Positions 32,262 to 41,445 are shown, numbered from the stretch's first letter. The stretch: 64,000 bases of DNA from SLRI01 sp964402505 (GCA_964402505.1 CAYOCP010000002.1:62001-126000), one strand, 5' to 3'. The notes: generated from the sequence alone by a model not told the origin. Program-made: numbers and translations.

Positions 32262-32521
32262 GGGATGGGACCTCCCGGCGCCTTCAGACGGACGCCACGG
32301 CCGCCTTCGGTGCTGGCCGCACCCTCGTTGATCAGGACGACGCCGGCATGCTCGAGGGCAGCCGTGAGCTTCATGAGCGAATCGACATTGCCGCGCACCA
32401 CGCCCTCGCTCTTCTCCATGCGCTGGACCGTCGGCACGGAAAGCCCCGCGAGCTCGGCGAGCCGGCGCTGGTCGATCCCGAGCAGGGCGCGCGCGGCCCG
32501 AAGCTGGGCGGCCGTCATCAT
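32258..32521 (-). CDS. Small XRE-type helix-turn-helix regulator coupled to hyf-like operon
   Basis: Starting at ATG 32521 (GGAGGG about 10 bases upstream) gives 87 residues, almost entirely one helix-turn-helix domain: QLRAARALLGIDQRRLAELAG then SVPTVQRMEKSEGVVRG, in the XRE/Cro family. The tail ends in basic GGRGVRLKAPGG. Similar small regulators are common in alphaproteobacteria, with no known ligand. Its stop overlaps the hyfB start, so it is co-translated with the complex it probably controls, most simply as an autorepressor. Upstream in-frame ATGs (32539 and 32605) exist but lack ribosome sites. Confidence 0.85.
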   Translation of the reverse strand: MMTAAQLRAARALLGIDQRRLAELAGLSVPTVQRMEKSEGVVRGNVDSLMKLTAALEHAGVVLINEGAASTEGGRGVRLKAPGGPIP

Positions 32522-32562
32522 CGGGGATCGGCCCTCCATGACATCCAGGACGTCAGGCGAGA

Positions 32563-32591
32563 TGCATAGAGGAACGATATAGATGTGCCAA
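32563..32591 (-). promoter_or_regulatory. Candidate sigma-70-type promoter of regulator-hyf operon
   Basis: Reading leftward, TTGGCA (32591-32586) and TATGCA (32568-32563) are 17 bases apart, close to consensus spacing, and the -10 lies 42 bases before the regulator ATG at 32521. It sits in the divergent gap between this operon and the Dabb-domain gene. The match is good for the -35 and moderate for the -10. Confidence 0.45.
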
Positions 32592-32685
32592 GCATCATTC
32601 TTCACGGGCCCGCCGGATCGTGCTCGGTATCGCTCGCGGCACCATGCTAGAAGAGTGTCGCACCACCGATCAGGGAGCGTCGTCG

Positions 32686-33018
32686 ATGCCGAGCCAAAAT
32701 GCCAGGGTTCTTCGCCATGTCGTCCTTTTCGCCTTCAAGCCGGAGGCGACGCCAACGGAGATCGCCCTTGTCGAGGCGGCGTTCGCGGCACTGCCGGGCC
32801 AGATCCCCGAGATCGTCGACTTCGAGTGGGGCACCGATGTCAGCATCGAAGGTCGGGCGCAGGGCTTCACCCACTGCTTTCTCGTGTCCTTCGCCGACGA
32901 GGCCGGCCGCGCCGCTTACCTGCCGCACCCGGCGCACCAGGCCTTCGTCGAGCTCGTCTCGAAGCATCGCGAGAAGGGCCTCGTTCTCGATTACTGGGCG
33001 CAGCCGGCGACCGGCTGA
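32686..33018 (+). CDS. Stress-responsive Dabb (dimeric A+B barrel) domain protein
   Basis: A 110-residue single-domain protein: LRHVVLFAFKPEATPTEIAL at the start and FTHCFLVSFADEAGRAAYLP, HPAHQAF in the middle are the standard Dabb pattern (His in first strand, xHxxF). Dabb proteins are small cytoplasmic dimers; some are enzymes such as olivetolic acid cyclase, most have no known role. ATG 32686 has AGGGAG about 9 bases upstream. It is divergent from the hyf-like operon; there is no sign that the two are functionally linked. Confidence 0.85.
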   Translation: MPSQNARVLRHVVLFAFKPEATPTEIALVEAAFAALPGQIPEIVDFEWGTDVSIEGRAQGFTHCFLVSFADEAGRAAYLPHPAHQAFVELVSKHREKGLVLDYWAQPATG

Positions 33019-33191
33019 GCGGGGTCGTGCGGAGCTTCGAGGAGATCGATCCCCGCTTCGCGAACTTCGGTCGATCCATTCGATCCGATCCCATGGTGAT
33101 TCGCCGGAGCCGGCCGTAAGTCGATGAATCATGAAATCTTCTCGAACAGGTTCTAAGCTTCGGGCCGCAACCGCATTGGGGGGAAATGGCG

Positions 33192-34787
33192 ATGGGGGTC
33201 ACTCGGCGTGAGATCCTGCTTTCGACGACGGCGCTGGCGGGGGTGCTGGCGCTGGGGCGGGGTGCGCTGGCGGAAGGGCCCGTGCGAGGGGGCACGCTGA
33301 TCGTGGCGGCCGATACCGAGCCCAGGAACCTGAACCCGGCCATGGTCGCCTCCAACGGCGTCTTCTACGTCGCCAGCAAGATCGTCGAGCCTCTGGCCGA
33401 GATGGACTACGCGAAGGGGCTTCGGCCGGTGTTGGCGACTTCCTGGGAGGGGGCGGCGGACGGGCGGAGCTTCACCTTGTCGTTGCGCGAGAACGTCACC
33501 TTCAGCGACGGCGAGCCCTTCACCTCGGCCGATGTCGCGTTCTCGGCGATGCAGGTCTGGAAGCCTCTGCAGAACCTCGGGCGGGTCGTCTTCACCAATC
33601 TCGAGGCGGTGGACACGCCGGACGAGCGGACCGCGATCCTGCGCTTTTCGGTGCCGACGCCGCCGCAGCTCATCATGAACGCGCTGCCGGCCCTGACCGC
33701 GGTGCTGCCGAGGCACCTCTACGAGGGCACCGACATCGCCGAGAACCCGCTGAACATGGCGCCGGTCGGTACCGGTCCCTTCGTCTTCGCCGAGCACCGG
33801 CCGGGCGAGCTCTACAGGCTCGAGCGCAACCCGAATTATTGGGATGAGGGGCTCCCCTACCTCGACGGCATTCTCTATCGGGTGCTGCCCGATGCCGGGG
33901 CCAAGGCGGCGGCGCTCGAGACCGGCGACATCCAGCTCACCGCGTTCTCGGCCGTGCCCTTGGTCGAGATGGCGAGGCTGGATGCGCTGCCGGATGTGAG
34001 CGTCATCGATGCCGGCTACGAGGGGATCACCTACCAGATCACCGTCGAGATCAACCATCGCCGGCCGGAGCTCGCCGATGTGCGCGTGCGAAAGGCCCTG
34101 CGCCACGCGCTCGACAGCGCTTTCATCGTCGACGTCGTCTTCATGGGCTATGCTACCGCCGCCACGGGGCCCGTGCCGTCGAGCGCGACGGAATTCTACA
34201 CGGCCGACGTCGCTGCTTATGATTTCGACATCGCCACAGCCGAGGCGCTGCTCGACGAGGCCGGCTATCCGAGGGGTGGTGACGGGACGCGCTTCTCGCT
34301 TCGCCTCAGGCCGGCTCCGTGGTTCGAGCAGACCCGGGCGGTGGGCGACTACGTGCGCCAGGCGCTGCAGAAGGTGGGGATCGCGGTCGAGCTTGTGACC
34401 GCGGATTCGGGCGGGCACATCAAGGCGGTCTACACCGATCACGATTTCGATCTCGCCATCGGCTCGCCGGTCTATCGCAACGACCCGGCGATCTCGACCA
34501 CCATTCTCTTCCAGGGCGGCCTGCCCGATGGCGTGCCGTTCTCGAACCAGTACGGCTACGACGATCCCGAGATGGACGAGATCATCGCGGAGGGGCTCTC
34601 GACCATCGACACGGCCGAGCGGGTCGAGGTCTACAAGAGGTTCCAGAAGAAGGCCGCCGACGACCTGCCCATCCTGTTCCTCGTCGATTTCACCTTCATC
34701 ACCGTGGCGCGCGACGAGGTCAGGAACGTCGCCGACAACCCGCGCTGGGCGACCTCCTCCTGGGCCGACACCTGGCTCCAGCCCTGA
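33192..34787 (+). CDS. Peptide/nickel-type ABC transporter substrate-binding protein (family 5)
   Basis: A 531-residue family 5 (DppA/OppA-type) binding protein. ATG 33192 is chosen over ATG 33186 because the G-rich ribosome site (33178-33183) is 8 bases away. The signal peptide carries a twin-arginine motif TRREILL at residues 4-10, so export of the folded protein by Tat is likely. Family motifs include WEGAADGRSFTLSLRENVTF and GTGPFVF. Ligands of this family range from peptides to sugars and glutathione; nothing here fixes it. First gene of a four-gene operon with two permeases and a fused ATPase. Confidence 0.92.
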   Translation: MGVTRREILLSTTALAGVLALGRGALAEGPVRGGTLIVAADTEPRNLNPAMVASNGVFYVASKIVEPLAEMDYAKGLRPVLATSWEGAADGRSFTLSLRENVTFSDGEPFTSADVAFSAMQVWKPLQNLGRVVFTNLEAVDTPDERTAILRFSVPTPPQLIMNALPALTAVLPRHLYEGTDIAENPLNMAPVGTGPFVFAEHRPGELYRLERNPNYWDEGLPYLDGILYRVLPDAGAKAAALETGDIQLTAFSAVPLVEMARLDALPDVSVIDAGYEGITYQITVEINHRRPELADVRVRKALRHALDSAFIVDVVFMGYATAATGPVPSSATEFYTADVAAYDFDIATAEALLDEAGYPRGGDGTRFSLRLRPAPWFEQTRAVGDYVRQALQKVGIAVELVTADSGGHIKAVYTDHDFDLAIGSPVYRNDPAISTTILFQGGLPDGVPFSNQYGYDDPEMDEIIAEGLSTIDTAERVEVYKRFQKKAADDLPILFLVDFTFITVARDEVRNVADNPRWATSSWADTWLQP

Positions 34788-35770
34788 GCACGCTCGGCCG
34801 CCGCCTGCTGCAGGCGGTGCCCGTGCTGCTCATCGTGGCGCTCGGCGTCTTCGTCCTTCTGGAGGTCGCCCAGGGCGACGCGGTCGATGCCTATCTGGCC
34901 GGCATCGGCGGCAGTGGCGACGCGACGCTGGCGGCCGAATTGCGCCAGCGCTACGGGCTCGGCGACAGCCTGGGCACGCGCTTTCTCACCTATCTCATGA
35001 ACCTCGCCACGCTCGATCTCGGCCGCTCGGTCGCCTTCGCCCGGCCGGTGCTCGACGTCATTCTCGAGCGGCTGCCCAGGACCCTCCTCCTCATGGGCTC
35101 GGGCATCCTTCTGGCGGCGGCTCTCGGCATCGCTCTCGGCCTTCTGGCGGCGCTGCGCCGGGGCCGGCCCCTGGACGCGATCGTGACGGTGGCGGCGCTC
35201 GTTCTCAATGCCACGCCGGGCTTCTGGCTCGGCCTCGTCCTCATCATCCTCTTCGCGGTCGAGCTGCGCTGGCTGCCGCTCGGCGGCTTCACCGATCCCC
35301 AGAGCGAGGCGAGGGGCCTCGCCGTGCTTTTCGAGGTGGCCCGTCATCTGGTTCTGCCGGCGTCGACCCTGGGGCTCACCTACTTCGCGCTTTATCTGAG
35401 GCTGATGCGCGGTGCCGTGCTGGAGGCCGCGGCGAGCGGCTGGGCCGTCGCCGCCAGGGCCCGGGGCCTGCCCCGGCACCGCATCGTCCTTCGCCACATG
35501 GCGCGGCCGGCGCTCTTGCCGGTCGTCACCATGCTCGGTTTGCAATCCGGCACGATGCTCGGCGGCAGCGTCGTCGTCGAGACGGTCTTCGCCATTCCGG
35601 GCCTCGGCAGCCTCGCCTACGAGGCGGTGAGCCAGCGCGATCTGCCGCTCCTGGCCGGCATCCTGCTCGCTGGCACGGTGCTCGTCGTCCTGGTCAACAT
35701 CGCCGTCGACCTCGTCTACGGAAGGCTCGATCCCCGGGTCGGCGACCGCTTCGGGCGGGCGGGCGGGTGA
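34784..35770 (+). CDS. Dipeptide-type ABC transporter permease, DppB/OppB family
   Basis: A 328-residue permease with six helices; the N-terminus LGRRLLQAVPVLLIVALGVF is typical of DppB. The only in-frame start that gives the usual N-terminus is a CTG at 34784, overlapping the TGA of the binding-protein gene (CTGA). The next possible start, GTG 34817, would cut the conserved RRLLQ segment. A CTG start is rare, so this is worth noting. The EAA-like loop ASGWAVAARARGLPRHRIV is present at about residues 218-236. Confidence 0.87.
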   Translation: MSTLGRRLLQAVPVLLIVALGVFVLLEVAQGDAVDAYLAGIGGSGDATLAAELRQRYGLGDSLGTRFLTYLMNLATLDLGRSVAFARPVLDVILERLPRTLLLMGSGILLAAALGIALGLLAALRRGRPLDAIVTVAALVLNATPGFWLGLVLIILFAVELRWLPLGGFTDPQSEARGLAVLFEVARHLVLPASTLGLTYFALYLRLMRGAVLEAAASGWAVAARARGLPRHRIVLRHMARPALLPVVTMLGLQSGTMLGGSVVVETVFAIPGLGSLAYEAVSQRDLPLLAGILLAGTVLVVLVNIAVDLVYGRLDPRVGDRFGRAGG

Positions 35771-36597
35771 TGCGCAAAGCCCGGCGCTCCGGCCGGCCCG
35801 GTGCCGGCCTGATCGGTCCCTTGCTCCTGCTGCTGCTCGTGGCGACGGCCCTCCTGGCACCGCTGCTGGCACCCGGCGATCCGCTCGACATGGTGGCCCG
35901 CCCGCTCATCGCCCCCTTCGCCGACGTCCGCTTTCCGCTCGGCACCGACCAGCTCGGCCGCGATGTCTGGTCGGGGCTGGTGCACGGGGCGCGGGTCTCG
36001 CTCGCGGTAGGCTCGACGGCGGCCGCCGCGACGCTCGGCGTCGGCATCCTGATCGGCACCCTGGCCGGGTTCGAGGGCGGCCTGATCGACGATCTGCTGA
36101 TGCGCCTGACCGAGGCCTTCCAGACCGTTCCGGGTTTTCTTCTGGCGCTGGCGCTGGTCAGCGTGCTCGGTGCCTCGGCGGGCAATGTGGTGCTCGCCAT
36201 CGCCATCTCCTCCTGGCCGCCGGCGGCCCGCCTCGTGCGCGCCGAGGTCTTGCGGGTGAAGGCGCTGGATTATGTGGATGCGGCGCGCGTCCTGGGCATG
36301 GCACCCCTGGCGATCGCATTCGTCGAGATCCTGCCGGGTGCGCTCCAGCCAGTCGTGGCACTGGCCGGCATCACGGTCGGCGAGGCCATTCTGGTCGAGA
36401 GTGCCCTGGCCTTTCTCGGGCTGGGCGATCCGAATCTGGAGAGCTGGGGCTCGATGGTGGCGAACGGGCGGGCGCTGATCCGAACGGCTCCCTCGCTCGT
36501 CATTCTGCCCGGCCTCTGCATCGCCTCGACCGTTCTGGCGGTCAGCCTCACGGGCGATTGGATCGGCCGCCGTCTCGGGCTCGGCACGAGCCGCTGA
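35770..36597 (+). CDS. Dipeptide-type ABC transporter permease, DppC/OppC family
   Basis: A 275-residue partner permease. It has the DppC pattern: an N-terminal helix, FPLGTDQLGRDVWSGLVHGARVSL, and the cytoplasmic loop YVDAARVLGMAPLAIAF that docks the ATPase. ATG 35770 shares one base with the OppB stop (TGATG), and its own TGA shares one base with the ATPase ATG at 36597, so the operon is tightly coupled. Confidence 0.92.
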   Translation: MRKARRSGRPGAGLIGPLLLLLLVATALLAPLLAPGDPLDMVARPLIAPFADVRFPLGTDQLGRDVWSGLVHGARVSLAVGSTAAAATLGVGILIGTLAGFEGGLIDDLLMRLTEAFQTVPGFLLALALVSVLGASAGNVVLAIAISSWPPAARLVRAEVLRVKALDYVDAARVLGMAPLAIAFVEILPGALQPVVALAGITVGEAILVESALAFLGLGDPNLESWGSMVANGRALIRTAPSLVILPGLCIASTVLAVSLTGDWIGRRLGLGTSR

Positions 36598-38246
36598 TGG
36601 CGGTCGATCGGGTTTTCGTCATGAAGCGGCTCTCGGTCGGCTTTCCGCTTGCCGGGGGCGGCTGGCTGGACGCGGTTCGCAAGGCCGATCTCTCGCTCGC
36701 CCGGGGCCGGGTGCTGGCGCTGATCGGTGAGAGCGGCTCGGGCAAGACCACGGTCCTGAACGCCATGGCCGGGCTCTTGCCGAAGGAGGCCGAAATCAGC
36801 GGCAGCTTCCGGCTGGACGGCAGGGAGCTTCTGGCCGAAGGCGGGTCGCGCGAGGGGGTCGCCGGCCGGCGGATCGGCATGATCTTCCAGAACCCGGGGG
36901 CGAGCCTCAACCCGGTGCTGAGCATCGGCTCGACCATCGCCGAGGTCGCGGCGGTGCACCAGGGCCTCGGTCGCAGAGCCGCATGGCGGGCGGCGGTCGA
37001 GCTGCTCGGCCGGGTGGGCATCGAAAACCCGGGGCGGCGGGCACGGGACTACCCGCACCGACTTTCGGGCGGGCAAAAGCAGCGCGTGGCGATTGCGGCA
37101 GCCCTTGCCGGGCGGCCCCGCCTGATCCTCGCCGACGAGCCGACCACAGCACTCGATGCCATGGTCCAGGCGCGGATCCTGGACCTGCTCCTGGCGCTGG
37201 TCGACGAGGAGCGTGTGGGGCTGGTCCTCGTCACCCATGATCTCGCCCTCGCCGGCGCCGTCGCCGACGACATCGCCGTCATGCATGCCGGACGGATCGT
37301 CGAGCGCGGCCCGGCCCGGGCTCTGGTGCGCCATCCCGTCCATCCCTGCACGGCGGCATTGGCCGCTGCGGCGCTGCCCGCCCGCCTCGCGTCGCCACCG
37401 GCTCCAGTGGCCGCGGCCCAAGGGGCGGGACGGGCGAGCCGGCTCGAGCTCCTTGGCATCGTTCGCATCCATGGCGAGGGACCGGAGCCGGTTGCGGCGC
37501 TGGACGGGGTCGATCTCACGCTTCGATCGGGCGAGGTCCTGGGCCTGGTCGGCGAGAGCGGCTCCGGCAAGACGACATTGGCCCGGATCGCGGTCGGGCT
37601 GGACCGGCCGACGGCAGGGCGTGTCCTTCTGGACGGCGAGCCGCTCATGGACGGGCGCGGGCGGATCGCGCAAGCCATTCGCCGTCGGGTGCAGATGGTC
37701 TTTCAGGACCCGCTCGCGAGCTTCAATCCCAAGCGCAGCGTCGGCGGCTCGATCGCGCTGCCGCTTCGCCTGCACACCCGCCTCGACCGCAAGGGGCGGC
37801 GGGCACGGGTGGCGGAGCTCATGGTCGCGACCGGCCTCGATCCCGGCCTGGCGGACCGGCTGCCCCACGCCCTCTCGGGCGGGCAGCTCCAGCGGGCGGC
37901 GATCGCGAGGGCGTTCGCCGCCGGACCGGACCTGCTGGTCTGCGACGAGGCGGTGGCCTCGCTCGACGTCTCGGTCCGGGTCCAGGTCCTGAGCCTGCTC
38001 CGGGACCTCGTGCAGCGGGAGGGGCTCGGCATCCTCTTCGTCAGCCATGATCTTGGCGTGGTGCAGCGGCTCGCCGATCGGACCATGGTGCTCCGGCGTG
38101 GCCGGGTGGTCGAGGAGGGGCGGGGGGCCGGGCTCTGGCGCAACCCGACCCATCCCTACACCCGGGCACTCGCGGCGGCGGTGCCGACCGGGCTCGAGCC
38201 CTGGCGCGGCCGGAGCCGCTCAGGCCTTGGTGGCGCCGGCGGTTAG
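36597..38246 (+). CDS. Fused dipeptide-type ABC transporter ATPase (DppD-DppF in one chain)
   Basis: A 549-residue protein with two complete nucleotide-binding domains in tandem. Domain 1 has Walker A GESGSGKTT (about residues 44-52), signature LSGGQKQRVAIAAAL and Walker B LILADEPTTALDA. Domain 2 has Walker A GESGSGKTT (about 321-329), signature LSGGQLQRAAIARAF and Walker B LLVCDEAVASLDV, and an oligopeptide-specific tail NPTHPYTRALAAAVP. The linker around residues 262-280 is rich in Ala and Pro. Fusions of this kind (GsiA/YejF type) are known and replace the D and F subunits. The last 27 bases overlap the end of the convergent permease gene. Confidence 0.93.
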   Translation: MAVDRVFVMKRLSVGFPLAGGGWLDAVRKADLSLARGRVLALIGESGSGKTTVLNAMAGLLPKEAEISGSFRLDGRELLAEGGSREGVAGRRIGMIFQNPGASLNPVLSIGSTIAEVAAVHQGLGRRAAWRAAVELLGRVGIENPGRRARDYPHRLSGGQKQRVAIAAALAGRPRLILADEPTTALDAMVQARILDLLLALVDEERVGLVLVTHDLALAGAVADDIAVMHAGRIVERGPARALVRHPVHPCTAALAAAALPARLASPPAPVAAAQGAGRASRLELLGIVRIHGEGPEPVAALDGVDLTLRSGEVLGLVGESGSGKTTLARIAVGLDRPTAGRVLLDGEPLMDGRGRIAQAIRRRVQMVFQDPLASFNPKRSVGGSIALPLRLHTRLDRKGRRARVAELMVATGLDPGLADRLPHALSGGQLQRAAIARAFAAGPDLLVCDEAVASLDVSVRVQVLSLLRDLVQREGLGILFVSHDLGVVQRLADRTMVLRRGRVVEEGRGAGLWRNPTHPYTRALAAAVPTGLEPWRGRSRSGLGGAGG

Positions 38247-39134
38247 CCCGCTCACCATGTAGCGGCGGACGGCATAGTAGAGGGCGGCCGGCGGCAGCGA
38301 GTAGATGATGGCGGTCGCCATCAAAAGCGACCAGGGGGCGTCGTCGGTGTTGAGGAAGAAGCCCATGGCGACCGGGATGGTCATCCGCGCCTCGTTGTCG
38401 AGGAGGAGGAAGGCGTAGAGGTACTCGTTCCAGGCGAGCAGGAGCGCGTAGGTGCCGATCGCGATCATCGCCGGGCGCATGAGCGGCAGGTAGACGAGCC
38501 AGTAGAGCTGCATGGGCGTCGCACCGTCGACGCGGGCCGCCTCGTCGAGCTCGAAGGGGATGGTGTCGCTGTACTGGCGAAAGACCCAGATGGCGTAGGG
38601 TGTGGCGAAGGTCGCCATGGCGAAGGTCAAGGACCAGAGCGTGTTCAGAAGGCCGTAGTCCGACATCACCCGGTAGAACGGAATGGCGACGAAGGCCATC
38701 GGGATGAGGTAGGTGAGGAGGGCCGTGTTGGAGACGACGTGGCCGTAGCGGGCCTTGAGCCGGCTGATGGCGAAGCTCGCGAGGCTGGCGACGAAGAGCA
38801 CGATGGCCATGGTGGCGATGGCCACGAAGAGGCTGTTGGCGAGCTGCTGCCAGAACTCGCGCAGGAAGTAGTGCTCCTGGAAGATCACGGTCCGGTAGTT
38901 CTCGAGCGTCGGGTTCTCCGGCCAGAACTTGCCGCCGAAGGCGTCCTGCAGCGGCGTGATCGAGACCACCGCCATGTGGTAGAGCGGCAGCATCGTCCAG
39001 ATCAGGACGACGATGCCGAGGACGGCCATGGCGCCTTCCTCGAGCACGCGGCGCACGGGATGGGCGATGCGGTCGAGGAGGCCGCGCCGGCGGACGTGGC
39101 CCGGGGCCGGCGCCTCGCTTCGGGCCGCCATCAC
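38220..39134 (-). CDS. Sugar ABC transporter permease, MalG/UgpE type
   Basis: A 304-residue permease with six helices, an N-terminal cytoplasmic tail of about 38 residues and the EAA loop FELDEAARVDGATPMQLYWL. It pairs with the MalF-type gene upstream, overlapping it by 4 bases (ATGA at 39131-39134). Its 3' end overlaps the convergent fused ATPase gene by 27 bases. No sugar-type ATPase gene is in this operon. Confidence 0.92.
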   Translation of the reverse strand: MMAARSEAPAPGHVRRRGLLDRIAHPVRRVLEEGAMAVLGIVVLIWTMLPLYHMAVVSITPLQDAFGGKFWPENPTLENYRTVIFQEHYFLREFWQQLANSLFVAIATMAIVLFVASLASFAISRLKARYGHVVSNTALLTYLIPMAFVAIPFYRVMSDYGLLNTLWSLTFAMATFATPYAIWVFRQYSDTIPFELDEAARVDGATPMQLYWLVYLPLMRPAMIAIGTYALLLAWNEYLYAFLLLDNEARMTIPVAMGFFLNTDDAPWSLLMATAIIYSLPPAALYYAVRRYMVSGLTAGATKA

Positions 39135-40018
39135 TCGACCCTTCCGCCGAGGCGTCTGATCAGGATGATGACCAGGGGGATGAGGATCGGCACGGCGGTC
39201 ATGACGGTGGCGACCCCCATGTCGAGCTCCTGCAGGCGGAAGGCGTAGCGGATGCCGAGGGTGGCGAGCACGTGGGTCAGCTCATTGGGCCCGCCGCCGG
39301 TCAGGAGGTAAATGCTGTTGAAGTCGCCGAGGGTCCAGATGGTCGAGAGCAGGGTGCTCGTGATGTAGAGATTGCGGATCTGCGGCCAAGTCACATAGGC
39401 GAACATCTGCATCCGGTTGGCGCCGTCGATTCGTGCCGCCTCGTAGTAGTCGGTCGGGATGGCGCTGCGTCCGGCCATCAGGATCAGGGTCCAGAACGGC
39501 AGGTACTTCCAGATGTGGACGGCGATGGCCGAGGAGAGGGCGAGCTTCGGATCGACCAGCCACCAGGGACCCTCGATGCGGAAGAAGTCCCAGAGCATGC
39601 CGTTCAGCATGCCCCACTCGGAGTTCAGCATCCAGCGGAAAGAGAGGATGGTCGGGATCGACGGCACTGCCCAGGGCAGGATGAAGAGCACCGAGAGCCA
39701 ACGGATCCAGGTGCGCTGCGACATGAAGTAGGCGGAGAGGACGAGGGCCAAAAGGAGCTTGAGGTTGACGCCGATGCCGAGGAAGGCCGCGGTGTTCCAG
39801 ACGGTGCGGAGATACACCGGGTCGGCGAGGAGCCTGCGGTAGCTGTCGGGATCGCGGCCGAGCCAGACGCCGTAGCTGACCGGCCAGACGACGAAGAGGA
39901 GGAAGACGGTGATGTAGGGGATGAGCAGGATGGCGCCCCAGGTCAGCTCCGGGGTCCAGGGTCTCGGCTTGCGTTCGGGCACGGATGCGGCCGTGACCCG
40001 GTCGGCGCGTGCGGCCAT
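39131..40018 (-). CDS. Sugar ABC transporter permease, MalF/UgpA type
   Basis: A 295-residue permease with six helices; the EAA loop reads DYYEAARIDGANRMQMFAYV. A charged N-terminus of about 28 residues precedes the first helix. It lies 89 bases downstream of its binding-protein gene and overlaps the MalG-type partner. Together they form the channel of a CUT1-type importer whose substrate is suggested by the divergent aldo/keto reductase and sugar-acid dehydratase genes to be a sugar or sugar acid. Confidence 0.92.
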   Translation of the reverse strand: MAARADRVTAASVPERKPRPWTPELTWGAILLIPYITVFLLFVVWPVSYGVWLGRDPDSYRRLLADPVYLRTVWNTAAFLGIGVNLKLLLALVLSAYFMSQRTWIRWLSVLFILPWAVPSIPTILSFRWMLNSEWGMLNGMLWDFFRIEGPWWLVDPKLALSSAIAVHIWKYLPFWTLILMAGRSAIPTDYYEAARIDGANRMQMFAYVTWPQIRNLYITSTLLSTIWTLGDFNSIYLLTGGGPNELTHVLATLGIRYAFRLQELDMGVATVMTAVPILIPLVIILIRRLGGRVE

Positions 40019-40107
40019 CCCGCCGTCTCCCTGCTGTCACCCGCCCGGCGGGCGGGATCGGGGGCCGGGGCGGAGCCGAGTGAACGGCTTCGCCCCGGAA
40101 TCGCGCG

Positions 40108-41445
40108 TCAATCCTGTAGCGCTTCCTCGACGCGCTCGATCAGCTCGTCGGCGGCGTCCTCGGTCGACCAGCTCTCGAGCACGATCCGCCCGACCGCCTT
40201 GCCGATGGCGTTCTCGGTCATGATCGGCATGAAGCGGTGGTTGTAGACGAAGGGGAACGGATTCTGCGGCCGCTCCGTGTACTGGAGCCGGTGGATCCGG
40301 CGGTGCGGGTCGCTGTCGTCCTGCCAGAACGGCGTTTTCACGAGCTCCGGCATCACCGGGAACCAGCGGCCGAGCGAGCCCTCGAGATAGGGACCGATAT
40401 TCTCGGGCTTGTAGAGGAAGCGCATGAACTCCTTCGCACCCTCGACGTTCTTCGCACCCTTGAAGATCACGGCCGTCTTGATCGCCGTCATGTAGACGAT
40501 GGGATCGCCGTCGGGCTTGTCCGGCCATTCGATGCTGGCGATGTTGGTCTTGTAGTTCTCCGGGTTCTGCTGGTACTGCGAGGCGGGAATCGACATGGAC
40601 GGGTTGGGCGTCATCAACGTCACCTGGTTCAGGAAGTTGACGTTGTTGTCGCTGTCGATCCAGTTCACGGCACCCGGCGGGTTGCAGCGCTCGCGCGCCG
40701 GCATGACGTAGCTGTCGAGGGCGTCGATCAGCTCCTGGCGATGGTCGCCGAGCACGGAGTTGCCGTCGGCGTCGATCCACTTCACGTTGTAGGCGTTCGC
40801 GAACATCATGAAGCTGAAGATCGTGTCGGAGGCCGAGCTCGACATGGGCTGGCCGATGCCGTAGAAGTTACGGTTGCCGGTGACCTGCCTCAGCTCGCCC
40901 TGCTGGTCGCAGAAATACTGCCAGAACTCGTTCCAGGAGCGGGGGATGTCGTCGACGGTCTGGTCGATGTCCTTCAGGAGGCTCTGCCAGACGTGGATGT
41001 GCTCGGTCTGCTGCTGGGTCGGGAAGGCGTAGTAGGAGCGCTTGCCGGTGGCGCCGTCGAGGAGGTGGACCGATTCGAGGGCCACCGGCATGAAGCGGTC
41101 CTTCATCGGCTCGAGCACGTCGGAGACGTCGACGAGCTTGTCCTCGTAGGCCCAGCGCGCGGTGTGCTGCAGGTCGAAGAGGAAGCCGAAGTTGAGATCC
41201 GGCACCTCGCCGGCCGAGAGCGCCGCCAGGGCCTTGACCGGCGCGTCCTCGTTGATGAACAGGCTGTAGTCGACATTGATGCCCGACTCGGCCTCGAACG
41301 CCTTGACGATCTCGTCGAACTTGTCGTCCTCTTCCTGGTAGTAGCTCTTGTTCCACCAGATCACGAGGTCCTCGGCCGCGGCCGGGGCGACCGTGGCGCC
41401 GGTGAGGAAGGTGCCGGCCAGAAGGCCGATCGCTATCGCTTTCAT
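40108..41445 (-). CDS. Carbohydrate-type ABC transporter substrate-binding protein (family 1)
   Basis: A 445-residue periplasmic protein. ATG 41445 with GGGAG about 7 bases upstream gives a short clean signal peptide (AIAIGLLAGTFLTGATVAPAAAE, cleavage near residue 24). The mature part begins DLVIWWNKSYYQEEDDKF and contains family 1 features (KFDEIVKAFEAESGINVDYS, YAFPTQQQTEHIHVW). It is first in a leftward operon with MalF/MalG permeases. The divergent gene pair at 41649-43864 shares its promoter region, so it is probably co-regulated. Confidence 0.9.
   Translation of the reverse strand: MKAIAIGLLAGTFLTGATVAPAAAEDLVIWWNKSYYQEEDDKFDEIVKAFEAESGINVDYSLFINEDAPVKALAALSAGEVPDLNFGFLFDLQHTARWAYEDKLVDVSDVLEPMKDRFMPVALESVHLLDGATGKRSYYAFPTQQQTEHIHVWQSLLKDIDQTVDDIPRSWNEFWQYFCDQQGELRQVTGNRNFYGIGQPMSSSASDTIFSFMMFANAYNVKWIDADGNSVLGDHRQELIDALDSYVMPARERCNPPGAVNWIDSDNNVNFLNQVTLMTPNPSMSIPASQYQQNPENYKTNIASIEWPDKPDGDPIVYMTAIKTAVIFKGAKNVEGAKEFMRFLYKPENIGPYLEGSLGRWFPVMPELVKTPFWQDDSDPHRRIHRLQYTERPQNPFPFVYNHRFMPIMTENAIGKAVGRIVLESWSTEDAADELIERVEEALQD

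Noticed and set aside
33019..33191. Cluster of five GATC sites within about 50 bases as a methylation-controlled switch
   Set aside because: Alphaproteobacteria mainly use GANTC methylation, and GATC clustering can arise from GATCC/CGATC-rich codon usage; no supporting structure was seen.
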